Source: JAAXHE01 sp964551635 | GTDB lineage: Bacteria; Latescibacterota; UBA2968; GCA-2709665 | Length of the DNA: 8,343 bases | Direction of reading: 5' to 3' | NCBI GenBank assembly: GCA_964551635.1 | Contig: CAZKDZ010000265.1 | Coordinates: 1-8,343, forward strand | In this document: positions 7,195 through 8,343 of the stretch, in pieces | Position numbering within the stretch: the first letter of the stretch is position 1 | Layout of the letters: each line of letters opens with the position of its first letter | Translations under genes and position numbers: made by a program | The notes under the pieces: generated by a model | The model's database searches: none | What the model was told of the DNA's origin: nothing | The model's input: only the letters and a program-made list of their open reading frames with translations

Positions 7195-7210
7195 TGACGG
7201 GAGATGGACG

Positions 7211-8032
7211 ATGAAACTGATGATTATGACGGACCTGGAAGGCGTGGCCGGAATTCTCAATTTCGAGGACTGGTGTACGCCGGACGCGATGTATTACGAT
7301 AAAGCAAAGCGGCTGCTGACGCTCGAAGTCAACGCCGCGGTGGACGGGTTCAGCGAAGGAGGCGCGGAAGAGATCCTGGTGGTCGACGGACACGGACACG
7401 GCGCCATGGATCCCGAACTTCTGGACGAACGCGCGCAACTGATGCGGGGCCACGCCGCGCCGATCTGGCCCTGGAGTCTGGATGAGTCTTACCACGGAGT
7501 GGCATACGTGGGGCAGCACGCGAAGGCCGGGACGCCCTGGTCGCACCTGACGCATACGGGAAGCTTCGCGTGCGTGGACTATGCGATCAACGGAATCTCC
7601 ATAGGCGAATACGGGCAGCTGGTGCTGTGCGCGATGGAGCTCGGGGTTCCGGCGATTTTCGCGGCGGGCGAGGACGCGTTCGCGTCGGAGGCGGAAGCGC
7701 TCACGCCCGGCGTTGTGACCGTGGGCGTGAAACGCGGGCTCCTTCCTGACGGACTGGAACACCTGGACGCCGAAGCCTACAGCCGAGCCAAGCTGAGCGC
7801 GGTCAACCTCGCGCCGGCCCGGTCCCGCGCGCTCATCCGAGAGGGCGCCCGCGCGGCCATCGAGAAGTTGAAGGATAATCCTTCGTCTTTCCAATATCCG
7901 GAAATGGCCCCGCCGTACGTGCGCACCGCGAGCTACCGCAAGCGCGGCGATACACCGGGTTTCAGCACCCGCGACGAGCACACCGACAGCATCATCGGAT
8001 TGATGAACATGCCGCAGACACGGGTGGCGTAA
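7211..8032 (+). CDS. M55-family D-aminopeptidase (DppA-like)
   Basis: Protein of 273 residues, about the length of Bacillus subtilis DppA, a zinc D-aminopeptidase that forms a decameric ring in the cytoplasm and cleaves D-Ala-D-Ala-type peptides. The family's ligands are present: D8 and E10 in MTDLEGVAG, H61 in VVDGHGHG, H103 in YVGQHAKAG and E133 in IGEYGQ. The active-site His is H115 in LTHTGS. The C-terminal half, including TREGA-like REGARAAIEKL (210-220), is also typical. GGGAG (7199-7203) lies 7 nt before the ATG, and the gene begins 16 nt after the kelch stop, so co-transcription is likely. Known family members act on D-amino-acid di- and oligopeptides; whether this one does is inferred. 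It has no dipeptide permease neighbours in the window, unlike the classic dpp operon. The symbol dppA is therefore not assigned. Confidence 0.92.
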   Translation: MKLMIMTDLEGVAGILNFEDWCTPDAMYYDKAKRLLTLEVNAAVDGFSEGGAEEILVVDGHGHGAMDPELLDERAQLMRGHAAPIWPWSLDESYHGVAYVGQHAKAGTPWSHLTHTGSFACVDYAINGISIGEYGQLVLCAMELGVPAIFAAGEDAFASEAEALTPGVVTVGVKRGLLPDGLEHLDAEAYSRAKLSAVNLAPARSRALIREGARAAIEKLKDNPSSFQYPEMAPPYVRTASYRKRGDTPGFSTRDEHTDSIIGLMNMPQTRVA

Positions 8033-8086
8033 CCCGGCCGGTGTCCGGTTGAATCCGCGGAATCCCACGTAACCGGGAGCTTCCGA

Positions 8087-8343
8087 ATGATTGAGATCAC
8101 ACACGAATTCGACGCGCCCGGCCCGCAGCCGAACGGCATGCAGGCCACGGCGGACGGCATCTGGATTCTGGACCAGAAGACGAATCAGGCGGCTCTGGTT
8201 TCATTCACCGGCGAAACCCTGAAAACGCTGGATACGGCGTCGGACCGCGGGAGCGGGATCACGGACGCGGGTTCGGCACTGTGGCTGGCCTCCACGTATG
8301 ACCGGAAGATTCTTCGCGTGGATCGCGAAACAGGCGAGACCGT
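8087..8343 (+). CDS. propeller-like protein (glutamine cyclotransferase/SMP-30/NHL-like), 3' truncated by window edge
   Basis: An open frame starts at ATG 8087 and runs off the window after 85 codons (too short and edge-cut to be obvious as a gene by length alone). GGGAG (8075-8079) lies 7 nt before the start. The protein begins MIEITHEFDAPGPQPNGMQA and shows repeated propeller-strand patterns: DGIWILDQ (23-30), LVSFTGETLKTLD, then GSGITDAGSALWLASTYDRK and ILRVDRETGET at the edge. The 'SGIT..G..LWLASTYD..I..VD..TG' pattern resembles glutamine cyclotransferase-like or YncE/SMP-30-like six- or seven-bladed propellers. No signal peptide is visible. It follows the M55 gene by 54 nt and may be in the same operon. 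The full-length family assignment needs the missing sequence. Confidence 0.7.
   Translation, partial: MIEITHEFDAPGPQPNGMQATADGIWILDQKTNQAALVSFTGETLKTLDTASDRGSGITDAGSALWLASTYDRKILRVDRETGET

Noticed and set aside
8033..8060. Possible terminator hairpin after the M55 gene (AACCCGG ... CCGGTT)
   Set aside because: The stem is short and bulged and has no following T-run. The next gene starts 54 nt later on the same strand with a good ribosome-binding site, so termination here is not supported.

Overview
The window is GC-rich, and every credible gene lies on the + strand. It holds seven complete protein-coding genes, the start of an eighth, and probably the last 17 codons of another gene at the left edge. 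No RNA genes, mobile elements, CRISPR arrays, integrases or transcriptional regulators were found. The mix of accessory hydrolases and acetyltransferases, most without export signals, resembles genomes of uncultured, environmental high-GC bacteria (for example Latescibacterota, Poribacteria, Armatimonadota or PVC-type lineages). That taxonomic guess rests on gene content alone and is weak.

Layout, left to right: a possible C-terminal fragment of an unknown gene (1-54); a GNAT acetyltransferase (118-708); a 177-nt gap; a divergent AAC(3)-family protein (886-1767); a metallo-beta-lactamase-fold hydrolase 19 nt later (1787-2482); a 100-nt gap holding a short A/C-rich repeat; a second AAC(3)-family domain fused to a xylose-isomerase-like TIM barrel (2583-4139); an 86-nt gap; a CocE/NonD-type serine hydrolase (4226-5926); a six-repeat kelch propeller that overlaps it by ATGA (5923-7194); an M55 DppA-type D-aminopeptidase 16 nt later (7211-8032); and the first 85 codons of another propeller-like protein (8087 to the edge).

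Spacing suggests two tight blocks: 886-2482, and 4226-8032, possibly running on into the gene at 8087. All genes could belong to one long transcription unit. Most enzymes here make or break amide, ester or acyl bonds: two AAC(3) folds, one GNAT, one CocE/NonD hydrolase and one D-aminopeptidase. A sugar-isomerase-like domain and an MBL hydrolase accompany them. A reasonable but unproven reading is a catabolic or detoxifying cassette for small amide- or D-amino-acid-containing compounds, or amino-sugar compounds. The two AAC(3) genes should not be read as antibiotic resistance determinants: both are divergent, and the first has lost a conserved His-Pro motif.

The most unusual items are the AAC(3)-TIM barrel fusion, whose barrel appears to lack half of the usual metal ligands; the diverged pair of AAC(3) paralogues; and the translational coupling of a cytoplasmic kelch propeller to the CocE/NonD hydrolase.
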